Assembly (NCBI GenBank): GCA_964651245.1
Contig: CAZYVI010000019.1
Coordinates: 22,868 to 86,867, forward strand
Length of the DNA stretch: 64,000 nucleotides
DNA from: Avedoeria sp964651245
GTDB lineage: Bacteria; Chloroflexota; Anaerolineae; Epilineales; Epilineaceae
Reading direction: 5' to 3'
Shown: in pieces, positions 8,939 through 17,907 of the stretch
Layout of the letters: every line of letters starts with the position of its first letter
Numbering within the stretch: the first letter of the stretch is position 1
The notes under the pieces: model-generated
The model's input: only the letters and a program-made list of their open reading frames with translations
Database searches by the model: none
What the model was told of the DNA's origin: nothing
Position numbers and translations under genes: made by a program

Positions 8939-10014
8939 GCGCGCGCCGCAGCCCGCCCGCCGCGGCGGACGGCCTCGATTGGCCGCTCCTCGTCGCCCTG
9001 ACCGACGCGCGCGGCGTGAGCGGCGACGAGGACCGGGTGCGGGCGCTGCTCGCCGATGCCGTGGCGCCGCACGTCGACGCGCTCTGGACCGACCCGACCG
9101 GCAACCTCTACGCCCTGCGGCGCGGCGCTCGGGCCGGGTCCGCCGACGAGCCGCCGGTGATGGTCTGCGCCCACATGGACGAGGTCGGCCTCATCGTCAC
9201 CGCGGCCGACGGCGACGGCCTGCTGCGGCTGGCGGCCGTGGGCGGCGTCGTGCCGGCGTCCGTGGTCGGCCAACGGGTCCGGATCGGCGCCGGCGGCGTG
9301 CCCGGCGTCGTCGGGCTGCCGCCGCACGCGGCCACGACGGACGCCGACCGCGCGCGCCTGCCGGGGCTGGCCGAGCTGCGCATCGACATCGGAGCGGCGA
9401 CGCGCGAGGCGGCGCTGGCGCTGGTGGCGGTCGGCGACGTGGCGGTGTGGGACACGGCCACGCTCGACCTCGGCCACCGGCTGCTGGGCAAGGCGTTCGA
9501 CGACCGCGCCGGCTGCTGGGCGCTGGCGATGCTGCTGCGCGCCCGGCACGCGCCGGACGTCGTCGGCGTGTTCAGCGTCCAGGAGGAGACGGGGCTGCGC
9601 GGCGCCGGCGTCGCCGCCCACCGCCTGGCGCCGGCCGTCGCATTCGTGCTGGAGTGCGGCACCACCGATGACACCCCTCGGCAGCGCGACGACGCGCCCG
9701 TGATGCGCGTCGGCGACGGCCCGGCGATCACGCTCGTCGACAGCGGCCTGGTCGCCGATCGCCGCCTTGTCGAGCAGCTGCGCGCCGCCGCAGCGCGCGC
9801 CGGCATCCGCCACCAGCTGCGCGCGCCGAAGGGCGGCGGCACCGACGGCGGCCGGATCCACCGCATGCGCGCCGGCATCCCCACCGCCGTCGTCTCGGCG
9901 CCGTGCCGCTACCTGCACGGTCCGCAGGCGCTGGTGGCCAAGGACGACCTGGCCGGGATGGTCGCCCTCCTCGGCGCGACGCTGGCCGACTTCACCCCGC
10001 CGCGCCCCGCCTGA
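8935..10014 (+). CDS. M42-family glutamyl/aminopeptidase
   Basis: A cytoplasmic metalloaminopeptidase of the TET/FrvX type that trims short peptides. The GTG at 8935 overlaps the previous stop (GTGA) and gives 359 residues. All catalytic features are present: H80 and D82 in AHMDEVGL, the KAFDDRAG metal bridge around 186-192, the general-base pair E217-E218 in VQEETGLRGA, a GGTDGG motif and the final RYLHGP histidine. Substrate preference (acidic, hydrophobic or N-terminal Met) cannot be read. It is the middle member of three tandem homologs; the one before it is catalytically dead. Confidence 0.92.
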   Translation: MSARRSPPAAADGLDWPLLVALTDARGVSGDEDRVRALLADAVAPHVDALWTDPTGNLYALRRGARAGSADEPPVMVCAHMDEVGLIVTAADGDGLLRLAAVGGVVPASVVGQRVRIGAGGVPGVVGLPPHAATTDADRARLPGLAELRIDIGAATREAALALVAVGDVAVWDTATLDLGHRLLGKAFDDRAGCWALAMLLRARHAPDVVGVFSVQEETGLRGAGVAAHRLAPAVAFVLECGTTDDTPRQRDDAPVMRVGDGPAITLVDSGLVADRRLVEQLRAAAARAGIRHQLRAPKGGGTDGGRIHRMRAGIPTAVVSAPCRYLHGPQALVAKDDLAGMVALLGATLADFTPPRPA

Positions 10015-10033
10015 CCCCCTCCGAGGTGCCGCC

Positions 10034-11173
10034 ATGCCCGCCGCCGATGCCCCGCGCCCGACGCCGCCGACGACCCCGACGTCCCCGACGACTCCGACGT
10101 CCCCCGCGCCGATCCCGCTTCTCGACGCCCTGGCCGCGTTCGTGCCGGTCTGGGGCCCGAGCGGCCGCGAGGAGGCGGTGCGCAGCGCCATCGCCGCCTG
10201 GCTGGCGCGCCACGCCCCGGCCGTCGAGGTCATGCGCGTCGACGCCATGGGCAACCTCGTGACGCGGCTGCCGGCGCGGCGCGCGACCGGCCCGCGGCCG
10301 CCGCGGCTGCTCCTGGCGGCGCACATGGACGAGATCGGCGTCATCGCCAACCACGTCGACGCCGCCGGCTTCGTCCGCTTCAGCGCGGTCGGCGGGGTGC
10401 CGGTAGCCGATCTCGTCGGGCTGCGCGTCCGGTTCGAGGGTGGACTCGAGGGCGTGGTCGACATCGAGGCCGCGGCCCGCAAGGGGCAGCCGCCGCCGCC
10501 GCCCGCGCTCGACGGCCTCTACATCGACGTCGGCGCCGCCGGCCGCGACGGCTGCCCGGTGGCGGTCGGCGACGCGGCGGTGTTCACCGGCGGCCTGTCG
10601 TGGCTGGCCGGTGGCCGGCGGGCGATGGCGCCGAACATGGACAACCGCGCGGGCTGCGCCGCCCTGGCCGAGGCGCTGCGGCGTCTGGCCGAGGCCGAGC
10701 CGGCCGCCGACGTGTTCGGCGTGTTCACCGTCCAGGAGGAGATCGGGCTGCGCGGCGCCCAAACAGCGGGCTTCGGCGTTGCGGCCGACGTCGCGCTGGC
10801 CGTCGACATCACCGGGGCGGGCGACCTGCCGGGCGCGGCGCCGCTGGCGCTGGCGCTGGGGGCCGGGGCGGCGGTCAAGCTGGCGGACGGCGGTATGATC
10901 AGCCACCGCGGCGTGGCCGAGTGGCTGTTCGAGCGGGCCGCGGCCGGCGGGATCCCGGTTCAGCGCGAGGTCCTGCCGGGCGGCACCACCGACGCCGCCG
11001 CGCTGCAGCTGGCGCGCGCCGGCGTCCCGGCCGGGGCCGTCAGCATCCCGACCCGCCATGCCCACCGGCCGGGCCAGGTCGTCGACCTCGGCGACCTCGA
11101 AGCGGTCACGGCGCTGCTCGTCGCGGCCGGACTTGGACCCTTCGACCAGCCGTGGTATGCTCCGGAAGATTGA
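10034..11173 (+). CDS. M42-family aminopeptidase with a Pro/Thr-rich N-terminal leader
   Basis: The third tandem M42 gene, with 379 residues from the ATG at 10034 and a GAGG upstream. The first 25 residues are a Pro/Thr run absent from the other copies. The active site is complete: H97 in AHMDEIGV, D203 in MDNRAG, E235-E236 in VQEEIGLRG, the metal-ligand Asp in AVDITGAGD, GGTTDAA, and the histidines of TRHAHRP. It differs clearly from the preceding copy, so the two active enzymes may have different substrates or co-assemble. The gap to the previous gene is 19 nt. It is the last gene before the ribosomal protein gene rpsO. Confidence 0.92.
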   Translation: MPAADAPRPTPPTTPTSPTTPTSPAPIPLLDALAAFVPVWGPSGREEAVRSAIAAWLARHAPAVEVMRVDAMGNLVTRLPARRATGPRPPRLLLAAHMDEIGVIANHVDAAGFVRFSAVGGVPVADLVGLRVRFEGGLEGVVDIEAAARKGQPPPPPALDGLYIDVGAAGRDGCPVAVGDAAVFTGGLSWLAGGRRAMAPNMDNRAGCAALAEALRRLAEAEPAADVFGVFTVQEEIGLRGAQTAGFGVAADVALAVDITGAGDLPGAAPLALALGAGAAVKLADGGMISHRGVAEWLFERAAAGGIPVQREVLPGGTTDAAALQLARAGVPAGAVSIPTRHAHRPGQVVDLGDLEAVTALLVAAGLGPFDQPWYAPED

Positions 11174-11235
11174 ACGATGAACGTCCGCATGCCGGCCGCG
11201 CCGGCGAGTGCCCACGGTGGAGGGCTTCGAAGCAC

Positions 11236-11505
11236 ATGTCGATCACCCAGGAAAAGAAGCAAGCGCTCATCGCCGACTACCGGCGCGACGAGCACGACGT
11301 CGGTTCGCCGGCGGTGCAGATCGCGATCCTGACCGAGCGCATCCGCAACCTGACCGAGCACGCCAAGCAGAACAAGCACGACCAGCACTCGAAGCGCGGT
11401 CTCCTGCGGCTCGTCGGCCAGCGCAAGCGAATGATGCGCTACATGAACCGAACCGATCACGCCGCCTACCGCGAGCTGATCGGCCGCCTCGGCATCCGCG
11501 GCTAA
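11236..11505 (+). CDS. rpsO: 30S ribosomal protein S15
   Basis: S15 binds 16S rRNA early in assembly of the small-subunit platform. It has exactly the usual 89 residues, with the family signatures VGSPAVQIAILTERI, LTEHAKQNKHDQHSKRGL and the C-terminal YRELIGRLGIRG. A GGTGGAGGG lies 12-13 bases before the ATG. pnp follows after 207 nt, the widespread rpsO-pnp order, and the gap holds a long hairpin. Confidence 0.97.
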   Translation: MSITQEKKQALIADYRRDEHDVGSPAVQIAILTERIRNLTEHAKQNKHDQHSKRGLLRLVGQRKRMMRYMNRTDHAAYRELIGRLGIRG

Positions 11506-11607
11506 CGCCGCCGAGCGCCGAGCCACGCGCCGTGCCTGGCGGACCTCGGTCGGCCGCGCGGCGCCGCGCGCCCGGACGATCGCGTCCGGCGCCGTCTCAG
11601 ACGTCGC

Positions 11608-11680
11608 GACCTCAGGACTTGGGGGCTGCCCCGCCTGCCGCTCCGCCGGCGGTGGGCGGGGCAGCCCCCAGTTCCTGACG
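11608..11680 (+). other. Long inverted repeat between rpsO and pnp
   Basis: The arms at about 11608-11635 and 11653-11680 are complementary over some 28 bases with a few mismatches or bulges; the GGGGGCTGCCCCGCC core is perfect. The loop is about 17 nt. No T run follows, so it does not look like a simple intrinsic terminator. In E. coli a hairpin at this same place is cut by RNase III and mediates pnp autoregulation; an equivalent role here is inference from position. Confidence 0.75.
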
Positions 11681-11712
11681 TCGGGCGTCTGGCCTCCGCC
11701 CCAACCCAAAGG

Positions 11713-14106
11713 ATGGCCCGCACGATGTCCGATCCCCGCCTCTCGCTCTCGCCCGACGACCTCAGCGGCCCGCCGCCGGTGGTCCGCCCGATCGACGCTC
11801 CGGAGCGCGTCTACAGCTGCGACGTCGGCGGCAAGACGTTCACCTTCCGCACCGGACAGCTGGCGCTCTTGGCCGGCGGCGCCGTCACCTGCCAACTCGG
11901 CGACAGCGTCGTCTTGGCCACGGCGTCGACGAGCGCCTCGGTGCGCGACATCGACTTCATGCCGTTGTCGGTCGAGTTCGAGGAGAAGCTCTACGCCGCC
12001 GGGCGCATCCCAGGCTCGTTCTTCCGCCGCGAGGGCCGGCCGAGCGAGTCGGCCATCCTCACCGCCCGCCTCATCGACCGCCCGCTGCGGCCGCTGTTCC
12101 CCGAGGCGATGCGCAACGACGTCCAGATCATCACCTCGGCGCTGTCGAGCGACAACAGCAACTACCTCGACATCCCGGCCATGAACGCGGCCTCGGCCGC
12201 CCTCATGGTCAGCAACGTGCCGTTCCCGGAGCCGATCGCCGGCATCCGCGTCGGGCTCGTCGACGGCCAGCTCGTGTTCAACCCGAACGCCGAGGAGATG
12301 GAGCGCAGCGTGCTCGACCTGCGCCTGGCGGCCACCGAGGGCGCGATCCTCATGGTCGAGTGCGCGGCGGCCGAGGTCGACGAGGAGACGATGCTCGGCG
12401 CCATCCGGGCCGGCCACGACGCCATGCGGCCGCTGCTCGCGCTGCAGCGCCGCATGCAGGCCGAGGTCGGCCGCCCTAAGGCCGATGTCCACCTCGACGC
12501 GCCGCCGGCCGAGCTCGAGGCCGACTGCAACGCCTCATGCCGCGCCGACCTCGACGCGATCGTCGCCGACGCCACGCTCCTGAAGGACGACCGTAACGCC
12601 CGCATCGACGCCGTCCAGGCGGCCTGGCAGGCCGCCTTCCTGCCCGGCGAGGGGGGCGCGCCGCCTGCCAAGCTGGCGCCGGACGGCAAGCCGTACATGG
12701 TCAAGCACATCAAGGCGGCTTTCAAGCACGCCATCTCGGCCGCCGTGCGCGAGCGGATCCTCAGCGAGGGCCTGCGCCCCGACGGCCGCCGCACGCGCGA
12801 GATCCGGCCGCTGGGCTGCCGCGTCGGCCTGCTGCCGCGCACCCACGGCTCGGCGTTGTTCCAGCGCGGCGAGACCCAGGTGCTGTCGGTGGCGACGCTG
12901 GGCACGATGGGCGAGGGACAGAAGCTCGACTCGCTGCGGCCGGAGACCACGAAGCGGTGGATGCACCACTACAACTTCCCGCCGTTCTCGACCGGCGAGA
13001 CCTGGCCAATGCGCGGCCCGCGCCGCCGCGAGATCGGCCACGGCGCGCTCGTCGAGTCGGCGCTGAAGGCGATCCTGCCCGACGAGGCGACGTTCCCCTA
13101 CACGATCCGCGTCGTCAGCGAGTGCCTGATGAGCAACGGCTCGACGTCGCAGGCCTCGGTGTGTGCGGCCACCCTCGCGCTCATGGACGCCGGCGTGCCG
13201 ATCAAGGCGCCGGTGGCGGGCATCGCCATGGGCCTGATCAGCGATCCCGTGGGCGGTCGCCACGCCGTGCTCACCGACATCCAGGGGATGGAGGACCACC
13301 TCGGCGACATGGACTTCAAGGTCGCCGGCACCGCGGTCGGCATCACGGCGCTGCAGATGGACATCAAGATCGGCGGCCTGCCCGACGCCGTGCTGCGTCA
13401 GGCCCTGGCGCAGGCGCGCGAGGCGCGCCTCCTCATCCTCGGCCTGATGACCGACACCCTGCCGGCGCCGCGCAGCGAGCTGTCGCCGTTCGCGCCGCGG
13501 ATCATGACCCTCAAGATTCCGGCCGACGCGATCGGCAAGCTGATCGGCCCGGGCGGCAAGAACGTCCGGATGATCGAGGAGCAGACCGGCGTCAAGGTCG
13601 ACATCCAGAACGACGGGACGGTCTACGTGGCGTCGAGCGACGGCGCCGCCGCCGAGAAGGCGCGCGGCATCATCGAGGGCTTGACCGCGGGACCGCAGCT
13701 CGGGGCCGTCTACACCGGCTCCGTGAACCGGATCACCGACTTCGGCTGCTTCGTCGAGATCATGCCCGGCGTCGACGGCATGGTCCACATCTCGCAGCTC
13801 TCCAACGAGCGCGTGGCCACCGTGGCCGACGAGGTCCAGCTCGGCGACGAGGTGACCGTCATGGTGACCGACGTCGCCGACGGCAAGGTGCGGCTGTCGC
13901 GCCGCGCCGTCATCGAGGGCTGGACCCTCGAAGAGGCGCGGGCCAACGACGCCGGCGCCGGCGGCCGCGGCGGCGGTCGCGGCGGGCCGCCGCGCGGCGG
14001 CGGCTACGGCGATCGCGGCGGCGACCGCGGCGATCGGCCCCGCTACGGCGACCGCGACGGTGGCCGCGGCGGCGATCGACCCCGCTACGGCGGCGATCGC
14101 GGCTGA
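11713..14106 (+). CDS. pnp: Polyribonucleotide nucleotidyltransferase (PNPase) with an RG-rich tail
   Basis: PNPase degrades RNA 3'-to-5' using phosphate, alone or in an RNA degradosome. The 797 residues hold two RNase PH domains, with the catalytic GDMDFKVAGT in the second and FSTGETWPMRGPRRREIGHG, then a KH domain (IGKLIGPGGKNVRMI, GxxG loop GPGG) and an S1 domain (VNRITDFGCFVEIMPGVDGMVHIS). The last 50 residues are almost only Gly, Arg, Asp, Tyr and Pro in RGG/RYGD-like units, likely a disordered RNA- or protein-binding tail. The ATG at 11713 is used; an in-frame ATG four codons on is an alternative. The hairpin upstream may control it. Confidence 0.96.
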   Translation: MARTMSDPRLSLSPDDLSGPPPVVRPIDAPERVYSCDVGGKTFTFRTGQLALLAGGAVTCQLGDSVVLATASTSASVRDIDFMPLSVEFEEKLYAAGRIPGSFFRREGRPSESAILTARLIDRPLRPLFPEAMRNDVQIITSALSSDNSNYLDIPAMNAASAALMVSNVPFPEPIAGIRVGLVDGQLVFNPNAEEMERSVLDLRLAATEGAILMVECAAAEVDEETMLGAIRAGHDAMRPLLALQRRMQAEVGRPKADVHLDAPPAELEADCNASCRADLDAIVADATLLKDDRNARIDAVQAAWQAAFLPGEGGAPPAKLAPDGKPYMVKHIKAAFKHAISAAVRERILSEGLRPDGRRTREIRPLGCRVGLLPRTHGSALFQRGETQVLSVATLGTMGEGQKLDSLRPETTKRWMHHYNFPPFSTGETWPMRGPRRREIGHGALVESALKAILPDEATFPYTIRVVSECLMSNGSTSQASVCAATLALMDAGVPIKAPVAGIAMGLISDPVGGRHAVLTDIQGMEDHLGDMDFKVAGTAVGITALQMDIKIGGLPDAVLRQALAQAREARLLILGLMTDTLPAPRSELSPFAPRIMTLKIPADAIGKLIGPGGKNVRMIEEQTGVKVDIQNDGTVYVASSDGAAAEKARGIIEGLTAGPQLGAVYTGSVNRITDFGCFVEIMPGVDGMVHISQLSNERVATVADEVQLGDEVTVMVTDVADGKVRLSRRAVIEGWTLEEARANDAGAGGRGGGRGGPPRGGGYGDRGGDRGDRPRYGDRDGGRGGDRPRYGGDRG

Positions 14107-14140
14107 CGGCGACCCCAAGACCGATCCATTCGCGGCGGCG

Positions 14141-14156
14141 CGGCGTGGTCACGCCG
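14141..14156 (+). terminator. Small hairpin after pnp
   Basis: CGGCGT and ACGCCG form a perfect 6-bp stem around a GGTC loop, 35 nt after the pnp stop. There is no T tract, so termination here is uncertain and might need Rho. Confidence 0.35.
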
Positions 14157-14205
14157 TCCCGGCCGAGGGCGTTACACGTTCAGCACCCCAGGGAGGGCCT
14201 GTACC

Positions 14206-17200
14206 ATGATCCGACCGATCCACGTTCTTGCCGGCTGGGCCGCGGCCGTGGCCGCGCTCGGTGTGGCCACCAGCGCCGCGCCGGCGTCGGCTGCGCAGCC
14301 GACGGCGCCGGTGCGCCAGGTCGTCCCCGCGACGGCCGCGGTCGTCGACGCCGACGCCTGGTCGAGCGCCGGCCTGGCGCCGGGGCGGCTGAGCGTCATC
14401 GTCCGCCTCGACGGTGCGCCGGTCTGGCGCGTCGCGTCGGAGGCGCAGAAGCGCGGCCGACCGCTGGCCAAGGACGGCCTGCGCGCCGCGCGCCGCGACC
14501 TGGCCCGCCGGCAGGCGCCGACGGTGCGCGCCGTCGAAGGGCTGGGGGCGACGGTGGTCGGACGCTTCCAGGGCACGCTGAACGCGCTGCACGTCCACTG
14601 CACGCCCGAGCAGCTGGCGGCCATCGCGCAGCTTCCGGGCGTCGTCGCGATCCGTAAGGCGCCGATCCACACCGTCGACAACGTCGACGTCCGGCCGCAC
14701 ACCGGCGCGGCGGCGGTGGCGCAGCAGCTCGGCTTCGACGGCACCGGCGTGACGATCGCCGTCTTCGATACCGGCATCGACTACACCCACAAGGACTTCG
14801 GCGGCTCGGGCGACCCGGCGGAGTTCGCCGCGAACGACCCCGAGACGACGGACGATGGCGGGTTCCCGACCGCCAAGGTGGTCGGCGGCTATGACCTCGC
14901 CGGGCAGTACTACCACCCCGGTTGCCCGCAGCAGACCGAGACCTGCTGGCAGACGCCGCAGCCGGACGACGATCCGATCGACGGCAACGTCGACCCCAAC
15001 GGCAAGCACGGCACCCACGTCGCCGGCACGGCGGCGGGCATCGGAACGGACAAGGTCGGCGCCGGCACCGCGCCGGGCGCCAGCCTGGTGGCCATCAAGG
15101 TCTTCGGCTCGCCGGCCGGCATGCAGGGCTCGACCGACCTGACGATCGAGGCGCTCGAGTGGGTCTACAACCACAACACGACCCTTGACAACCCCGACGG
15201 CGACGTGCCCGGCCACCGGCCCAGCACGCTCATCGACGTCATCAACATGAGCCTCGGCAGCAACTACGGCGGCGGCACGGCCGAGTACGCCGAGGTGGTG
15301 GCGGCCCTGCACCAGGCGGGCGTCACGGTCGTCGCGTCGGCCGGCAACGCCGGCAACCTGCCCTACATCACCGGCTCGCCGTCGTCGACCGAGATGATCC
15401 TGTCGGTCGCCAACACGTTCGCCAGCGGTGAGTTCGAGCAGCTGTTCCGGGCGTCATGGACCGAGGCGGGCGCGGCCAAGCAGTTCGAGACCGGCTACCT
15501 GGCCGACACGGGCTGGCTGCCGCAGATCACGACGCCGTTGCTCAACAAGCCGATGGCGTACTTCGGCAAGGCCTGCAACGCGAACCCGGCCGAGCCCTTC
15601 CAGGACGTGAACGAGAAGGTGGCGCTCGTCGAGCGCGGCGACTGCGCGTTCACCGACAAGGTGCGCAACGCCCAGGCCAAGGGCGCCGTCGCCGTCGTCA
15701 TCTTCAGCGGGTTGACCGCCAAGGTGCCGATGGGCCCGTCGGGCAACCCGCCGTTCCCGACGATCCCGGCGATCATCATCGACCGCGACCGCGGCCTCGA
15801 GATCCAGACCCTGCTCCAGAACGGCACGCCGGTCATGGCGACGATCGACCCCAGCGTCAAGGTGCCGCTGCCGTGGCTGACCGACACGGTCGCCGACTCG
15901 AGCAGCCGCGGGCCGAGCCGCGCCACCGGGCTCATCAAGCCGAACATCAGCGCGCCGGGCCAGAACACGTTCAGCGCACTGGCCGGCTCGGGCACCGACG
16001 GCGTCAGCTTCAGCGGCACGTCGATGTCGGGGCCGGCCGTGGCCGGCATCGTCGCCCTGTTGGCCCAGCGCAACCGGGCGCAGGAGCTCGGCATGTCGGC
16101 CGCCGACCTGGCGGCGCTGGCGATGAACTACGCCACGCCCGCGATCCGGCTGGGGCGCAACGACACCGGTCCGCTCGTCGGCGTCACCCGCCAGGGCGCC
16201 GGGCGCGTCGACGCGCTGGCGGCGGCGAAGGGCAGCGTCGTCGTCCGTTCGGACCGCGGCCTGGCCGAGTTCAGCTTGGGCGACGTGAACGTGACCGACC
16301 CGCTGACGACGATCCCGCGCCAGATGACGGTGCGCAACCTGACCGAGACCACCAAGCACTACCGGCTGTCGAGCGTGTTCGCCTTCCCCGAGGAGGATGC
16401 GGGCAAGGGCCTGGCGGTCGAGGTGCCGGACGACGTCGTGACCGTCGAGGGCGGGGACGAGGTGCCGGTGACGATCGAGTTCAAGGTCACGCCCGGCCAG
16501 CTGCGGGCCTGGGACCTGGCGGGGCTCGACGGGATGTCGGCGGCCAAGGAGCCCGCCTTCCGGACGCACGAGATCGACGGCTTCGTCGTCCTGACCGAGA
16601 CCGACGCCGCCGGTGCGCCGGTGGCGGACGGCGAGGTCGTCGGGTTGCCGTTCCACGTCCTGCCGCACCGCCGGGCGTGCGTCCAAGCCACGACCCACGA
16701 CGCCGTGACGATCGCGGACACGACGACGCAGGTCGACCAGCACTACGAGCATCCCTGCCAGCTGCCCGGGCAAATGTTCGCCGCCTACCTCGGCGGCGTC
16801 GACGCGGCCGAGTCGACGGTCGACGACAGCGACATGCCGTCGCCGATCGACATCGGCGCGGTCGGCGTGAACGCCGGCGTCGTGCCGGCCTCGGACGGGA
16901 CGGCGCTGCCGATCGTCCAGTTCACGCTGACGACGCACGGACCGCGCCGCACGCCGTCGCCGCTGGGCTACTTCGTCTACGTCGACGCCGACGTCGACGG
17001 CGATTGGGACACCGTCGTCTTCCCGTACCCGGAGTCGGCCGCCAACGCCGCCGCCCCGGCCGGCCGCTTCCTCGTGGCGTGGGCGGGCGTCGATCCGACG
17101 AACCTCCAGCCCACGGGCCAGCTGAGCGCGGCGTTCCTGCAGTTCTACGACCTCGGCGAGAGCGTGACGACGCTGGCGGTGCCGGCGGCGGCCGTCATGC

Positions 17201-17754
17201 CGGGCAGCGACATCGCGGCCGGCACGCTCCGCTTCCGCTACGCGGTGGCGCTGCGCGACCAGTACGAGGACTTCCCGAAGACGAGCAAGTGGCTGGGCGA
17301 CGACATGGCGCCCGACGGCCTGGTCGACGGCGAGGGCTACGAGTTCGACCTGGCGCGCCAGGGCTGCCTGACCCTCACCGACCCGACGAACCCGACCCTC
17401 GACCTGTTCGATGTCGGCGTCGGCATTCCGAGCTTCCCGGGCGGCGCCCAGTCGCGGTCGAAGATCGGCAACGCGTGCGGCGAGATCGACGGCACGATCG
17501 AGACCGGGGTACTCTCGATCTTCCGCACGAACCTGCCCGGCCCGGCGTCGTGGCAGGCGCGCAACGTAACGCTGCGCTCCGGCGGCGTGGCGTACCTGCC
17601 CTACCTGAGCCACATGCACACGTTCGAGGGCTACGCGGTGCCGACCCCCGAGCCGCCGACCGCCGAGGCGCCCACGCCCGATCCGGCGGTGCCCACGGCC
17701 GAGGGACCGACGGCCGAGCCCCCGACCGCCGAGCCCCCGACGCCGATGCCGTAG
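14206..17754 (+). CDS. Large secreted subtilisin-like serine protease (S8) with a PA domain
   Basis: A 1182-residue exported protease. A signal peptide ends near APASA-AQ (about residue 29), and a propeptide-like segment runs to about 160. The catalytic triad is D188 (FDTGID), H268 (HGTHVAG) and S606 (SFSGTSMSGP). A protease-associated (PA) domain is inserted at about 460-530 (ERGDCAFTDKVRNAQAKGA). The region after the catalytic domain looks beta-rich, like Fn3-type linkers, and the last 40 residues are PTAEP repeats with no sorting motif. The layout resembles large lactocepin- or subtilase-type extracellular proteases. A GGGAGGG lies upstream of the ATG. It probably degrades external protein. 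Confidence 0.93.
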   Translation: MIRPIHVLAGWAAAVAALGVATSAAPASAAQPTAPVRQVVPATAAVVDADAWSSAGLAPGRLSVIVRLDGAPVWRVASEAQKRGRPLAKDGLRAARRDLARRQAPTVRAVEGLGATVVGRFQGTLNALHVHCTPEQLAAIAQLPGVVAIRKAPIHTVDNVDVRPHTGAAAVAQQLGFDGTGVTIAVFDTGIDYTHKDFGGSGDPAEFAANDPETTDDGGFPTAKVVGGYDLAGQYYHPGCPQQTETCWQTPQPDDDPIDGNVDPNGKHGTHVAGTAAGIGTDKVGAGTAPGASLVAIKVFGSPAGMQGSTDLTIEALEWVYNHNTTLDNPDGDVPGHRPSTLIDVINMSLGSNYGGGTAEYAEVVAALHQAGVTVVASAGNAGNLPYITGSPSSTEMILSVANTFASGEFEQLFRASWTEAGAAKQFETGYLADTGWLPQITTPLLNKPMAYFGKACNANPAEPFQDVNEKVALVERGDCAFTDKVRNAQAKGAVAVVIFSGLTAKVPMGPSGNPPFPTIPAIIIDRDRGLEIQTLLQNGTPVMATIDPSVKVPLPWLTDTVADSSSRGPSRATGLIKPNISAPGQNTFSALAGSGTDGVSFSGTSMSGPAVAGIVALLAQRNRAQELGMSAADLAALAMNYATPAIRLGRNDTGPLVGVTRQGAGRVDALAAAKGSVVVRSDRGLAEFSLGDVNVTDPLTTIPRQMTVRNLTETTKHYRLSSVFAFPEEDAGKGLAVEVPDDVVTVEGGDEVPVTIEFKVTPGQLRAWDLAGLDGMSAAKEPAFRTHEIDGFVVLTETDAAGAPVADGEVVGLPFHVLPHRRACVQATTHDAVTIADTTTQVDQHYEHPCQLPGQMFAAYLGGVDAAESTVDDSDMPSPIDIGAVGVNAGVVPASDGTALPIVQFTLTTHGPRRTPSPLGYFVYVDADVDGDWDTVVFPYPESAANAAAPAGRFLVAWAGVDPTNLQPTGQLSAAFLQFYDLGESVTTLAVPAAAVMPGSDIAAGTLRFRYAVALRDQYEDFPKTSKWLGDDMAPDGLVDGEGYEFDLARQGCLTLTDPTNPTLDLFDVGVGIPSFPGGAQSRSKIGNACGEIDGTIETGVLSIFRTNLPGPASWQARNVTLRSGGVAYLPYLSHMHTFEGYAVPTPEPPTAEAPTPDPAVPTAEGPTAEPPTAEPPTPMP

Positions 17755-17799
17755 GGCCGCTGCCGGCGCGCGACGCCGGCGCGACCGCGCCGCGAACGA

Positions 17800-17829
17800 A
17801 CAGGGGCCGCCTCGCGAGGCGGCCCCTGT
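17800..17829. terminator. Perfect 30-nt palindrome between convergent genes
   Basis: ACAGGGGCCGCCTCG at 17800-17814 is followed directly by its exact reverse complement. It lies between the subtilase stop and the yggT stop on the opposite strand, so it could end transcription both ways. There are no flanking T or A runs. A shorter GCCGGC inverted pair sits just before it. Confidence 0.6.
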
Positions 17830-17907
17830 CGCTGTCCAGGGGGGTGACCGGGCGCCCGCCGCGCGATCGGCGGGCTGGGCTGGACGCCGGCGGGCGTCCC
17901 GGGCCCG

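Noticed and set aside
15454..17619. A 721-codon minus-strand frame inside the subtilase
   Set aside because: The subtilase triad and PA domain are on the plus strand; the antisense product has only Arg/Val/Asp-rich sequence.
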